Origin: CAUYUA01 sp963575675
Lineage (GTDB): Bacteria > Pseudomonadota > Alphaproteobacteria > Azospirillales > Azospirillaceae
DNA length: 64,000 nt
Direction of reading: 5' to 3'
Assembly (NCBI GenBank): GCA_963575675.1
Contig: CAUYUA010000033.1
Location: 3,281-67,280 of the forward strand
Positions within the stretch are counted from its first letter, which is position 1. The number at the start of each line of letters is the position of its first letter. This document shows positions 16,426 to 24,555 of the stretch, piece after piece. A program made the position numbers and the translations under genes. The notes under the pieces are model-generated. The model had not been told where the DNA came from. It worked only from the letters and a program-made list of their open reading frames with translations, and ran no database searches.

Positions 16426-17183
16426 CCGCTTTTTCCATATAGAGCGGCCAACTCTCCCGCGCGCGCGCGCACACCGGAGGGGGCCGCTTGGTCATCCGCC
16501 AATTGTTGCAGCAAGGTGTGGGCGCGCGCCTTATCGCCGCGCCGGGCGGCGACGATTGCCGTCATTTCGCGCGCGGAGAAACGCCAAGGACTGGAGTCTA
16601 GGGTGAGGGGCGCGAGTTTGGTTTCGAGCTGCATCGGGTCGGCATCGTCCAAGCGATGCATGGCGCTCAGCAGCAAGGCGAGATCGCGCAAGACCGGATC
16701 GGCGTTGGGGTCCGTGGCGATTTGGTCGTAGATTGCGACGGCTGCGGCGCGCTCGGACACAGGGTCTGACGCGGATTTGTCTTCCGCAGCTTTTGAGTCG
16801 GCAAGTTTTGAATCCGTCGCCGTTGCTTTGGCCGGTTTGTCGGGCGCGTCGTCGTCGCGAATATGGAGACCGGCTTGGAACAACAGCGCCAAGGTTGCGC
16901 GCGATCCGCCGAGTTCTTTCGCCAAAGACGCCATGGCTTTTTCAGCTTGACGGCGACCATTGCCGTCTTGAGTAGCCGAAACGTCCAACGCCGAGACCAA
17001 GCGGGAGGTTTCTTTTTCTCGTTGCGCCTCGCTCCAGTTGTTCCAACCGACGTGGACGGCGGTGGCGGCGACGATCAAGAGAGCGGCGCCGACCACCCAT
17101 CCGCCATATTGTCGGGCGAGTTGTATAAATCGGTCGCGTCGAATTTCTTCTTCGACTTCCCGGAAGATTTCGTCCTGATTCAT
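16422..17183 (-). CDS. YfgM-like tetratricopeptide membrane protein
   Basis: This 253-residue protein has a cytoplasmic N-terminus (MNQDEIFREVEEEIRRDRF), one membrane helix (GGWVVGAALLIVAATAVHVGW) and a periplasmic TPR-like region. That matches the YfgM/TPR_21 family, which associates with the SecYEG translocon and periplasmic chaperones. A Lys/Asp/Ala-rich linker (about 125-155) interrupts the TPR part. It lies directly upstream of and overlaps bamB, the usual pairing. It diverges from the tsaC-type gene, and the 174-bp gap to that gene should contain both promoters. Confidence 0.85.
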   Translation of the reverse strand: MNQDEIFREVEEEIRRDRFIQLARQYGGWVVGAALLIVAATAVHVGWNNWSEAQREKETSRLVSALDVSATQDGNGRRQAEKAMASLAKELGGSRATLALLFQAGLHIRDDDAPDKPAKATATDSKLADSKAAEDKSASDPVSERAAAVAIYDQIATDPNADPVLRDLALLLSAMHRLDDADPMQLETKLAPLTLDSSPWRFSAREMTAIVAARRGDKARAHTLLQQLADDQAAPSGVRARAGELAALYGKSG

Positions 17184-17357
17184 GAGTTGTTTGCCGCTGC
17201 CCGAAAGATCAAGAACGCGCGATACCAGACCTCGGCGGTTTGGTCAAGTCCCGTGATCGGGGGGCATAAAAGACTTTCGCTTGCCAACCGAGACGGGATC
17301 TCTCATCTGTAAGCATTGGGTTAGAGAGCGTTTCGAGCAAAGCGTTTCGGGTGAAGC

Positions 17358-18350
17358 ATGTCAGCAATCATCTTGCCGCCGACGCCTGTTGCGTTGGCGC
17401 GCGCGGCGTCGTTGTTGCGAGAGGGCGCTCTTGTGGCGTTTCCGACGGAGACCGTCTATGGGTTGGGGGTCGATGCCGCGTCTGATCGCGCGACCGCCGC
17501 GTTGTTCGCCGCGAAAGGGCGGCCGCAGTTCAATCCGTTGATTGTTCATGTGGCAAGTTCGGCTCAGGCCGAAGAGATCGCTCTTTTTGATGATCGCGCT
17601 CGGATACTTGCGTCGGCTTTTTGGCCCGGCCCTCTGACTCTGGTTTTGCCGCGCCGCTCGAATGCGGCGGTGTCTCTGCTGGTGAGCGCCGGACTTGACA
17701 CTGTGGCGATTCGCATGCCGGATCATCCCGTCGCGCGGCGTTTGTTGGAGGCTTTCGGGCGCCCCATCGCCGCGCCCAGCGCCAATCGCTCAGGATCCGT
17801 CAGCCCCACTACGCCAGCGCATGTCGCCGATAGCTTGGGGGATCGCATTTCTATGATTTTGGCTGCGGGGCGATGCGCCGTCGGCGTGGAGTCGACTATT
17901 CTTGATCTTACCGGGCCTATTCCGCATTTATTGCGTTTCGGCGCCGTGATCGCCGAGCAGATGCAAGCGGCTTTGGGAGGCGCGTTGATTGCGTCTCCGT
18001 CTTCTCTTGTAACCGCCGATCGATCGGATTTTCGTCCGATTGCTCCTGGGCAATTGTCTCGGCATTATGCGCCTTCGACGCCGGTGCGTCTCAATGCGGA
18101 GTTCGCCGGGCCCGATGAGGCTTTGCTGACTTTTGGGCCCGATCACTTTGTGCGCGGAGGCGTTGAGCGTTTGAATCTCAGTTCCGGCGGAGACTTGCAT
18201 GAAGCCGCCGCCAATTTGTTTGCGATGTTGCGGGCTTTGGATGTTCCGGGGCGCGCTTCCATTGCTGTTGTTCCGATTCCGGAGGTGGGATTGGGACTCG
18301 CCATAAACGATCGTTTGCGCCGCGCCGCTGCGCCCCCTGACGAGGTTTGA
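17358..18350 (+). CDS. Sua5-type L-threonylcarbamoyladenylate synthase
   Basis: This enzyme makes threonylcarbamoyl-AMP from Thr, bicarbonate and ATP, for t6A37 of ANN-decoding tRNAs. At 330 residues it is the long Sua5 form. The YrdC domain (1-200) shows GALVAFPTETVYGLG, KGRPQFNPLIVHV, FWPGPLTLVL, DTVAIRMPDHPVARRLL and IAAPSANRSGSVSPT. The linker motif PGQLSRHYAP leads to the C-terminal Sua5 domain with LTFGPD and a short NDRLRRAAAP end. It begins at ATG 17358 with GGGTGAAG upstream. Its TGA lies 2 nt before the ATG of the dehydrogenase that follows, so the two form an operon. Confidence 0.93.
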   Translation: MSAIILPPTPVALARAASLLREGALVAFPTETVYGLGVDAASDRATAALFAAKGRPQFNPLIVHVASSAQAEEIALFDDRARILASAFWPGPLTLVLPRRSNAAVSLLVSAGLDTVAIRMPDHPVARRLLEAFGRPIAAPSANRSGSVSPTTPAHVADSLGDRISMILAAGRCAVGVESTILDLTGPIPHLLRFGAVIAEQMQAALGGALIASPSSLVTADRSDFRPIAPGQLSRHYAPSTPVRLNAEFAGPDEALLTFGPDHFVRGGVERLNLSSGGDLHEAAANLFAMLRALDVPGRASIAVVPIPEVGLGLAINDRLRRAAAPPDEV

Positions 18351-18352
18351 TC

Positions 18353-19810
18353 ATGATTGCCTCTCCGTCGTCTTCAACAACCGCTGTTCTTTCGATTTCG
18401 GAGTCGTTGGAGCGGATCAAGTCCGTTGTCGGCCCCAAAGGCTGGATCGATGATCCTGCTGACATGGCTCCCTATTTAGTGGAGTGGCGTGGTCGCTTCC
18501 AGGGCAAGAGTCCGCTGATTGTGCGTCCGGCGCAAACCGAAGAGGTTGCTCAGGTGGTGCGGATTTGCGCCGCCGCCGGGATCCCCATTGTGCCTCAGGG
18601 CGGCAACACCAGCTTGGTCGGCGGTTCGATTCCGTTCGAAGATGGTCGAGAAGTGGTGTTGAGTTTGTCTCGGATGAATCGGATTCGCGACGTCGACCCG
18701 TTGAATTTCACCATTGTTGTTGAGGCCGGATGCGTCTTGAAGACTGTGCAGGACGCGGCGGCTGAGGTTGATCGGTTGTTTCCTTTGTCGTTGGGCGCCG
18801 AGGGGACGTGTCAGATTGGCGGGTGTCTCGCCAGCAACGCCGGAGGCATGTCCACCGTGCGTTACGGCAATGCGCGCGACTTGGCGTTGGGTTTGGAGGT
18901 GGTGTTGCCTGATGGTCAGGTGTTGAATGCTTTGCGCCGTTTACGCAAGGACAACACCGGGTTCGACTTGAAGAACCTATTTATTGGTTCGGAAGGCGCG
19001 TTGGGCGTGATCACTGCGGCGGTTCTAAAACTGTTTCCACGTCCGAGGCAGGTGGAGACCGCTTATCTTGCGGTGAGGAATCCGGCGGCGGCGATTGAAT
19101 TGTTGTCGCGCTTCCGGGCTCAGAGCGGAGATGGGGTGTCGGCGTTCGAGCTGATGCCGCGTATGGGGATTGATTTTGCGTTGCGTCACGTCGAGGGAGT
19201 GACGGACCCTCTGCCTCAATCTTATGACTGGTATGTGATCGTTGAGGCGTCGTCGGGAAGCGCGTCGGAGGGATTTCGAGAGGCGTTTGAAGCGACTTTG
19301 GATCAGGCGATTCAGGATGAATTGGTGTTGGATGGGACTATGGCGTGCAGCATCAAAGATGCTCGGATGTTTTGGTTGATGCGTGAAGCGATCGTCGAGG
19401 CGCAGAAATATGAAGGAGGGTCTTTAAAGAACGATGTGGCGGTTCCGGTGTCGCGGGTTGCGGCGTTTATTGAGCGGGCGACGGCGGCGGTTAACGAGCG
19501 GATTCCGGGAATTCGGCCTGTGGCGTTTGGGCATGTTGGGGATGGAAACATTCACTTCAATTTGTCGCAGCCGGTGGGGGCAAACACGGCGGAGTATATG
19601 GCGCGCTGGGATGAAATTCAGACGGCGGTAAATGATATTGTGTTGGATTTGGATGGCTCTATCAGCGCCGAGCACGGGATTGGAAGAATTAAGGTTGAAG
19701 AGCTGGCGCGGGTGAAGAGCGAGGTGGAGTTGACCTTGATGAAGCAGATCAAGCGCATGATCGATCCTCGGAACTTGTTTAATCCCGGAAAAGTCATTTC
19801 GTTGGGGTAA
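18353..19810 (+). CDS. FAD-binding D-2-hydroxyacid (D-2-hydroxyglutarate-type) dehydrogenase
   Basis: This 485-residue flavoprotein belongs to the GlcD/D2HGDH branch of the VAO family. The FAD-binding part has PIVPQGGNTSLVGGSIP, GAEGTCQIGGCLASNAGG, RYGNARDLALGLEVVLPDG, FDLKNLFIGSEGALGVITA. The C-terminal domain has the metal-binding HVGDGNIHFN and SAEHGIGRIK motifs and ends LFNPGKVI. D-2-hydroxyglutarate or a similar 2-hydroxyacid is the likely substrate, passing electrons to a quinone or ETF; the sequence alone cannot separate these. The start is ATG 18353, preceded by GAGG. A TTG two codons earlier overlaps the sua5-type stop and is less likely. The dispersed-repeat terminator follows. Confidence 0.88.
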   Translation: MIASPSSSTTAVLSISESLERIKSVVGPKGWIDDPADMAPYLVEWRGRFQGKSPLIVRPAQTEEVAQVVRICAAAGIPIVPQGGNTSLVGGSIPFEDGREVVLSLSRMNRIRDVDPLNFTIVVEAGCVLKTVQDAAAEVDRLFPLSLGAEGTCQIGGCLASNAGGMSTVRYGNARDLALGLEVVLPDGQVLNALRRLRKDNTGFDLKNLFIGSEGALGVITAAVLKLFPRPRQVETAYLAVRNPAAAIELLSRFRAQSGDGVSAFELMPRMGIDFALRHVEGVTDPLPQSYDWYVIVEASSGSASEGFREAFEATLDQAIQDELVLDGTMACSIKDARMFWLMREAIVEAQKYEGGSLKNDVAVPVSRVAAFIERATAAVNERIPGIRPVAFGHVGDGNIHFNLSQPVGANTAEYMARWDEIQTAVNDIVLDLDGSISAEHGIGRIKVEELARVKSEVELTLMKQIKRMIDPRNLFNPGKVISLG

Positions 19811-19815
19811 ATCAA

Positions 19816-19855
19816 ACGGGTCCAGGAACACGGTCCCTGGACCCGTCTAATTTTT
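19816..19855. terminator. GGTCCAGG-family rho-independent terminator between convergent genes
   Basis: An 11-bp stem, ACGGGTCCAGG (19816-19826) with CCTGGACCCGT (19836-19846), has a 9-nt loop and is followed by CTAATTTTT. It lies 6 bp behind the dehydrogenase stop, with lexA ending at 19885 on the other strand. It is one of the cleanest copies of the dispersed hairpin. Confidence 0.9.
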
Positions 19856-19884
19856 ACGCATCAATTCTATTGGCGCCGTGACGG

Positions 19885-20634
19885 TTAAGTATATTTCCGA
19901 ATCAGGCCGATTAAGCGTCCTTGGATGCGGACACGATCCGAACTGAAAATTCTGGTCTCATAATTGGGGTTCGCTGGTTCTAGAGCGATGGAGTGGCCCT
20001 TTTTGCGCAATCTTTTGAGAGTGACTTCTATGTCATCGACCAACGCGACAACAATCGCGCCGTTTTCGGCAGAATCGCAGCGTTGGATGATGACGGTGTC
20101 GCTCTCTAGAATACCGGCGTCGACCATCGAATCGCCGGAAATGGTCAGAGCATAATGATCTCCCGGAGTTAACAGCATGCCGGGAACATCGATTGTGGTT
20201 GTTTGGTCGCGCAGAGCCTCGATGGGGGTTCCCGCCGCAATTTTTCCGTAGAGCGGCAAAGTGACGGCGTCAGCCTCTTCGGTGATGATGCGACCGGGAA
20301 GAGCGCTGGAAAAATCACCGCGAATAACATTGGGTTGAAAGCGTCCCCGAGTAGGGAGGGGAGACTGAGTGTTTGGTGCGCGGGTTAGGTTGACGGGAAC
20401 GGTGTTTTCCGCTGGTTGTAGGTCAGGCAGTCGGATGACCTCTAAGGCGCGTGCGCGATGAGGCAAACGGCGAATGAAGCCGCGTTCTTCTAGGCCTGTG
20501 ATCAAGCGGTGAATGCCTGATTTCGATTTCAATCCGAGAGCGTCTTTCATTTCGTCGAACGATGGTGACACTCCTCCCTGACTGAGGCGACTATGAATGA
20601 ATATTAGGAGTTCGTGCTGTTTCCGAGTCAGCAT
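19885..20634 (-). CDS. lexA: SOS-response repressor LexA
   Basis: This 249-residue repressor starts MLTRKQHELLIFIHSRLSQ at ATG 20634, with GGAGAA as a good ribosome binding site. The winged-helix DNA-binding domain has GVSPSFDEMKDALGLKSKSG and HRLITGLEERGFIRRLPHRA. A linker longer than in E. coli leads to the S24 self-cleavage domain. Catalytic Ser is in TISGDSMVDAGI and Lys in DIEVTLKRLRKKG; the cleavage site Ala-Gly lies in KIAAGTPIEA. RecA-triggered autocleavage derepresses DNA repair genes. In alphaproteobacteria LexA recognises GTTC-N7-GTTC; one such box lies upstream at 20872-20886. It is downstream of moeA on the same strand, as is common in this class. Confidence 0.96.
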   Translation of the reverse strand: MLTRKQHELLIFIHSRLSQGGVSPSFDEMKDALGLKSKSGIHRLITGLEERGFIRRLPHRARALEVIRLPDLQPAENTVPVNLTRAPNTQSPLPTRGRFQPNVIRGDFSSALPGRIITEEADAVTLPLYGKIAAGTPIEALRDQTTTIDVPGMLLTPGDHYALTISGDSMVDAGILESDTVIIQRCDSAENGAIVVALVDDIEVTLKRLRKKGHSIALEPANPNYETRIFSSDRVRIQGRLIGLIRKYT

Positions 20635-20871
20635 GGACTTCTCCTTACGGAAAATTCCCCACAAGATTTTCCACTTTCGGTCCCGGAAGGATCAAAGAGC
20701 GTCTCAAAGAACGGCAACAAGCTAACAGATTGTGTCTTGTCGTCGTTTTCTTCAGCAGGCCGACGTTGGAATGTCCTGCCTGTATGATAAGGCTCTATGA
20801 TTTCTTTCGGTTGCCGTTGAGGTGAGTTTTGGAACAATCGGGTTGGGAACAAAGGTAAAACCAGTCTGTAC

Positions 20872-20886
20872 GTTCTATTTTGGTTC
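20872..20886. promoter_or_regulatory. candidate LexA operator GTTC-N7-GTTC
   Basis: GTTC (20872-20875), 7 bp and GTTC (20883-20886) form an exact match to the alphaproteobacterial SOS box. It lies about 240 bp upstream of lexA, so it would imply a long leader or an additional promoter. A GAAC-N11-GAAC pair at 20831-20849 has the wrong spacing. The operator function is inferred. Confidence 0.55.
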
Positions 20887-21167
20887 GCCGCGATCGTCAA
20901 GCATTGGTTAATGGAAAGGCGGAAATTGTCAACGGATTGGCGTGTTTTGTGGTTTAGCGATAGCGGACGTCGTTTTCCATTTGGTCTCTGTTTGTATGAG
21001 AAAGAGGTTTTTTTTCGCATAGAGATTATTTAGAAACAATTCAGAAACATTAAAATAAATAAAGGAATTAAAAGATGCAGCTTTTTACATTTTGTTAATC
21101 GACTCGGAGGGTGTTTTTCAACGTATAAGAAACAGTGATGAGTAGAAAAAGTGATAAAACAGATGAG

Positions 21168-21340
21168 GCCAGGGACTGTGTTCCCAGTCGCTTGGGCCCC
21201 AGTCGCTTGGGCCCCAGTCGCTTGGGCCAAGGACGAAAGCCTTCCTTATTTGCGAAGCGATCATCCTTTGGAGTTCTCTTCGTGTTTGTTGGCGATCAAA
21301 GCGACTGGGAACACAGTTCCTGGACCTGTTTAATTTTTTG
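21168..21340. repeat. rearranged dispersed-repeat element with a 15-bp triplication
   Basis: The left arm GGCCAGGGACTGTGTTCCC starts at 21168. At 21184-21228 the unit CCAGTCGCTTGGGCC occurs three times in perfect tandem. GCGAAGCGATCATCCTTTGG follows, as in elements A and B. The inverted right arm AGCGACTGGGAACACAG then TTCCTGGACC (21300-21326) ends in TTTAATTTTTTG. The arms pair, giving a long hairpin with a terminator-like tail between moeA and lexA. Confidence 0.8.
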
Positions 21341-21367
21341 TTTGGGTTTGAAGATGTAGGAAGAAGC

Positions 21368-22588
21368 TCAGATGCGCAGATTGAGATTTTCAAACGGCAA
21401 AATCGGAACGGATTCTCCGGCCGCCGCCGCCGGCGCGTGCGGAGGACGAATCACCAAGCAATCCGCCGTCGCCAAAAGAGCAAGCGCTGCGCTGTCTTGT
21501 TGCGTGAAGGGCGTAACCGTCATCTCGCCTTCGGTGGAGCGAGAAAGCGTGGCGCGAAGATAGGTTTGGCGTTCATCATTGGAAGGAATATCGATACGCA
21601 AGCGCGCTGACATCAAGTGAAGTTCTTCTGTGGACTGCCCCAGAAGTTGTTGAATCGCCGGACGTAGAAACAGCAGAGCGCAAACGAAGGCCGAGACGGG
21701 ATTGCCGGGCAACCCCAAAGCGGGAACGGCGCCGAATCGACCGAACAGCAAGGGTTTTCCGGGACGCATGGCGACTTTCCAGAAGTCGAGAGCGACTCCT
21801 TGGCGTTGCAGCACGTCGCGCACAAGATCGTGTCGTCCGACGGAGGCTCCGCCGGATGTGACCAATAGGTCGGCGCCTTCCGCCCCGGCGGCGAAGGCGG
21901 CGAGAGCGTTGGGTTGATCGGGAGCGACGCCGAGATTGATGGGAACGCCGCCGCAGGCTGTGACCAGTGCGGCGAGGATTGGCGCGTTGCTGCCGATGAT
22001 TTGGTGCGGGCCGAGCGGGTCGCCGATTTGGACGATTTCGTTTCCGGTGGAAAGCAAGGCGATTCTGGGGCGGCGTCGGACGCGCACCCAAGGCGTATTC
22101 ATGGCGGCGGCGAGACCGATGTCGCGGGCGGTGATTTGTTTGCCGACCGGAATCCCGATTTGGCCGGTTTGGAAGTCGGCGCCGGTTTGTCGCACATTGT
22201 GTCCGGGAGAGATGGTCTTATGGAAGACGGTTGCGCCGCGAGAATCGATGGTGACGTCTTCTTGCATAACGACGGCGTTGGCGCCGCTTGGCAAAGAGGC
22301 TCCGGTGTAGATTCGCACGGTTTCGCCGGACGCCATGGAGCCGCGAAAGCCGCTTCCGGCGGGAATTTCGCCGATGCAGCGTAAGGCGCGAGGCAACGCG
22401 CAAGAAAGGTCTTGAGCGCGAACGGCGTAGCCGTCCATAGCGGAGCAGGGGCCTGGAGGTTGGCTGACGCGCGCAATCACGGGCTCGGCCAAGATGCGAC
22501 CGAAGGCGTCGTGGAGCGATATCGTTTCGGCAGGCAAGGGGTTAAGCGCGGAGAGAATGCGGCTCTGCGCTTCGGCAACCGAAATCAT
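21368..22588 (-). CDS. moeA: molybdopterin molybdenumtransferase MoeA
   Basis: MoeA inserts molybdate into adenylated molybdopterin in the last step of molybdenum cofactor synthesis. The 406-residue protein starts MISVAEAQSRIL at ATG 22588, preceded by AAGGAC. Longer frames up to 22690 add unconserved residues. Motifs include PPGPCSAMDGYAV, GEIPAGSGF, VRIYTGASLPSGANAVVMQED, the MoCF domain RIALLSTGNEIVQIGDPLGP, LLVTSGGASVGRHDLV, VAMRPGKPLLFG and GLPGNPVSAFVC. It lies in the trpCDG-moeA-lexA row. The moaC gene often found between trpC and moeA in related genomes is absent, and the 135-bp gap holds only a trace of the repeat. Confidence 0.94.
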   Translation of the reverse strand: MISVAEAQSRILSALNPLPAETISLHDAFGRILAEPVIARVSQPPGPCSAMDGYAVRAQDLSCALPRALRCIGEIPAGSGFRGSMASGETVRIYTGASLPSGANAVVMQEDVTIDSRGATVFHKTISPGHNVRQTGADFQTGQIGIPVGKQITARDIGLAAAMNTPWVRVRRRPRIALLSTGNEIVQIGDPLGPHQIIGSNAPILAALVTACGGVPINLGVAPDQPNALAAFAAGAEGADLLVTSGGASVGRHDLVRDVLQRQGVALDFWKVAMRPGKPLLFGRFGAVPALGLPGNPVSAFVCALLFLRPAIQQLLGQSTEELHLMSARLRIDIPSNDERQTYLRATLSRSTEGEMTVTPFTQQDSAALALLATADCLVIRPPHAPAAAAGESVPILPFENLNLRI

Positions 22589-22723
22589 GGCCAAACGTCC
22601 TTCATGCATGAAACCAAGAAGCGAAAAGAATGACGAAAACGAATCAGCTCCAGTGAATGCGCTTTTGCTTCCCCGCAACCAGGAACGCAATTTTTGGATT
22701 TATTCGGTCTGCATTTGAAAGGT

Positions 22724-23515
22724 TTATTGGGCCAACAGCGTTTTTACGGCTGCGGCGACGTCTGGTTGGCGCATAAATGATTCGCCTATCAGGAAACAGC
22801 GGGCGCCGACTTTCGCCATGCGCGCCAAGTCGTCTGACGTGCGCAATCCGCTTTCGCTGACCAGAAGTCGATTTGGCGGCGCAAACGGCGCTAAAGTCTC
22901 TGTGGTGTGCAAATCCACATGAAGCGTTTTTAAATTACGGTTATTTATGCCGATCAAATTTGATGGCAGCTCCAAAGCCCGATCCAGTTCCGGCCGGTCG
23001 TGAACTTCGATTAAAACGTCCATGCCGTAGCTGTGCGCGGCGTCAAGAAGCTCCTGTGCTTGAGAGTCGTCCAAAGCCGCCATAATCAACAGAACGCAAT
23101 CAGCTCCTAAAGCGCGCGCCTCGGCGATTTGGTACGGTCTTAGCATGAAATCCTTGCGCAACACAGGCAGAGCGCATGCTGCGCGCGCATTTATTAGGTC
23201 GATGTCTTGGCCTTTGAAGTATGGCTGATCGGTGAGGACAGAGAGACACGCGGCGCCGCCGTCTTGATAAGCGCGAGCCAGAGCGGGCGGGTCGAAATCG
23301 GGACGGATTTCACCCTGACTGGGCGAGGCGCGTTTGATTTCGGCGATTAGGCCGTAGCGCTGTTGCTTAACGGCTTTGCGCAGCGCGTTTTCGAAGCCGC
23401 GAACAGGTGAGGCGGCTCGTGCGGCGCGGTCGACGTCGGCAAACGGAGCAACTGCTTTGCGTGCGGCGATATGGGCGCGTTTGTCGGCGCAGATGCGGGC
23501 AAGAACTTCGCTCAT
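22724..23515 (-). CDS. trpC: indole-3-glycerol phosphate synthase TrpC
   Basis: This 263-residue TIM-barrel enzyme closes the indole ring of CdRP during tryptophan synthesis. Family motifs are GLIAEIKRASPSQGEIRPDF, ACLSVLTDQPYFKG, VLRKDFMLRPYQIAEARALG, MDVLIEVHDRPELDRAL, LIGINNRNLKTLHVD and LVSESGLRTSDDLARM. The catalytic Lys, Glu and Asn residues of these motifs are present. The ATG overlaps the trpD stop by 4 nt (ATGA), so trpG-trpD-trpC are translationally coupled. Length is standard. Confidence 0.96.
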   Translation of the reverse strand: MSEVLARICADKRAHIAARKAVAPFADVDRAARAASPVRGFENALRKAVKQQRYGLIAEIKRASPSQGEIRPDFDPPALARAYQDGGAACLSVLTDQPYFKGQDIDLINARAACALPVLRKDFMLRPYQIAEARALGADCVLLIMAALDDSQAQELLDAAHSYGMDVLIEVHDRPELDRALELPSNLIGINNRNLKTLHVDLHTTETLAPFAPPNRLLVSESGLRTSDDLARMAKVGARCFLIGESFMRQPDVAAAVKTLLAQ

Positions 23516-24555
23516 GAGATTGTCTTGGGAGCTGACTTGGTGATTCGAACAACGTCTTCAAGAACGCGCCGAGCGGCGCCGTCATCAATTGCGTGGCGCG
23601 CGGCTTCGATTCCGGCGGACAAATGTTCGACGCGGTCGGCGACGAGTAGAGCGGCGGCGCTGTTGATTAAGACGATGTCGCGGTAAGGGGTGTGCGCTCC
23701 GTTGAGCAAAGCGCGTAAAGCGACGGCGTTCTCTTCGGCTGTTCCGCCTTTCAGGTCGCGGGGATGGGCTCGGAACAGACCGGCTTCTTCGGGGCGAATG
23801 TCGAAGCTGGTGACGACGCCGTTTTTGAGTTGAGCGACGTGAGTGGGGCCCGTGGTGGTGATTTCGTCCAGCCCGTCGGAGCCATGGACCACCCAGGCGG
23901 CTTCAGACCCGAGTCGGTGGAGCGTTAGGGCGAGCGGTTCGACCCATTGTCGAGAGAATACGCCAAGCAATTGGCGTTTGGCTTTGGCGGGGTTGGAGAG
24001 CGGGCCCATAAGATTAAAAATGGTGCGGGTTCCCAGCTCCATGCGGGCGGGACCGACGTTGCGCATGGCGGTGTGGTGTCGGGGAGCCATAAGGAAACAG
24101 AATCCGGTTTTCCAGAGGCATTCCTGCACCAAAGCCATGTCGCATTCGATATTGACGCCCAGTGCGGCGAGGACGTCGGCCGCTCCGGAGCGCGACGACA
24201 TGGCTCGATTGCCGTGTTTGGCCACCGGCACGCCGCACGCAGCCACCACCAGAGCGGCGGCGGTCGAAATATTGTAGGTGCCGGAGCCGTCTCCGCCGGT
24301 GCCGCAAGTGTCGATGGCGCCTGGTGGAGCCTCGATGGTCACGGCTTTGGAGCGCATGACGCGAGCAGCTCCGCTGAGTTCATCGATTGTTTCACCGCGC
24401 ACGCGGAGCGCCATAAGAAACCCGCCGATCTGCGCGGGCGTGGCGTTTCCCGACATCAGAATGTCGAAGGCGACTCCGGCTTCACTCTCGTTTAGACTGT
24501 CGCCACCTGCGACTCGGGCGAGAATCGCTTTCATTTCGGTGAGAGCGTGGCTCAT
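23512..24555 (-). CDS. trpD: anthranilate phosphoribosyltransferase TrpD
   Basis: This 347-residue enzyme transfers the phosphoribosyl group of PRPP to anthranilate. The PRPP loop IDTCGTGGDGSGTYNISTA, KHGNRAMSSRSGAADVLAALG, FLMAPRHHTAMRNVGPARMEL and FNLMGPLSNPAKAKRQL are all canonical. It overlaps trpG upstream and trpC downstream by 4 nt each. Trp biosynthesis here depends on trpE and trpF/A/B located elsewhere. Confidence 0.96.
   Translation of the reverse strand: MSHALTEMKAILARVAGGDSLNESEAGVAFDILMSGNATPAQIGGFLMALRVRGETIDELSGAARVMRSKAVTIEAPPGAIDTCGTGGDGSGTYNISTAAALVVAACGVPVAKHGNRAMSSRSGAADVLAALGVNIECDMALVQECLWKTGFCFLMAPRHHTAMRNVGPARMELGTRTIFNLMGPLSNPAKAKRQLLGVFSRQWVEPLALTLHRLGSEAAWVVHGSDGLDEITTTGPTHVAQLKNGVVTSFDIRPEEAGLFRAHPRDLKGGTAEENAVALRALLNGAHTPYRDIVLINSAAALLVADRVEHLSAGIEAARHAIDDGAARRVLEDVVRITKSAPKTIS

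Larger units (their letters stand above)
20635..21367. other. non-coding region upstream of lexA
   Basis: About 730 bp lie between the lexA start and the moeA end. The region contains the candidate SOS box (20872-20886), AT-rich DNA around 21000-21160, and the dispersed-repeat cluster (21168-21340). A 130-codon minus-strand frame at 20628-21020 overlaps the lexA start and has no protein-like character. I see no RNA gene. Confidence 0.5.

Noticed and set aside
20831..20849. GAAC-N11-GAAC as a LexA box
   Set aside because: The spacing is 11 rather than the 7 required for the alphaproteobacterial operator.
20628..21020. Minus-strand frame of 130 codons upstream of lexA
   Set aside because: It overlaps the lexA start, contains the SOS box and repeat fragments, and shows no family motifs.
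21184..21228. CRISPR-like short array
   Set aside because: The three 15-bp units are directly abutted without spacers and belong to the dispersed hairpin repeat.
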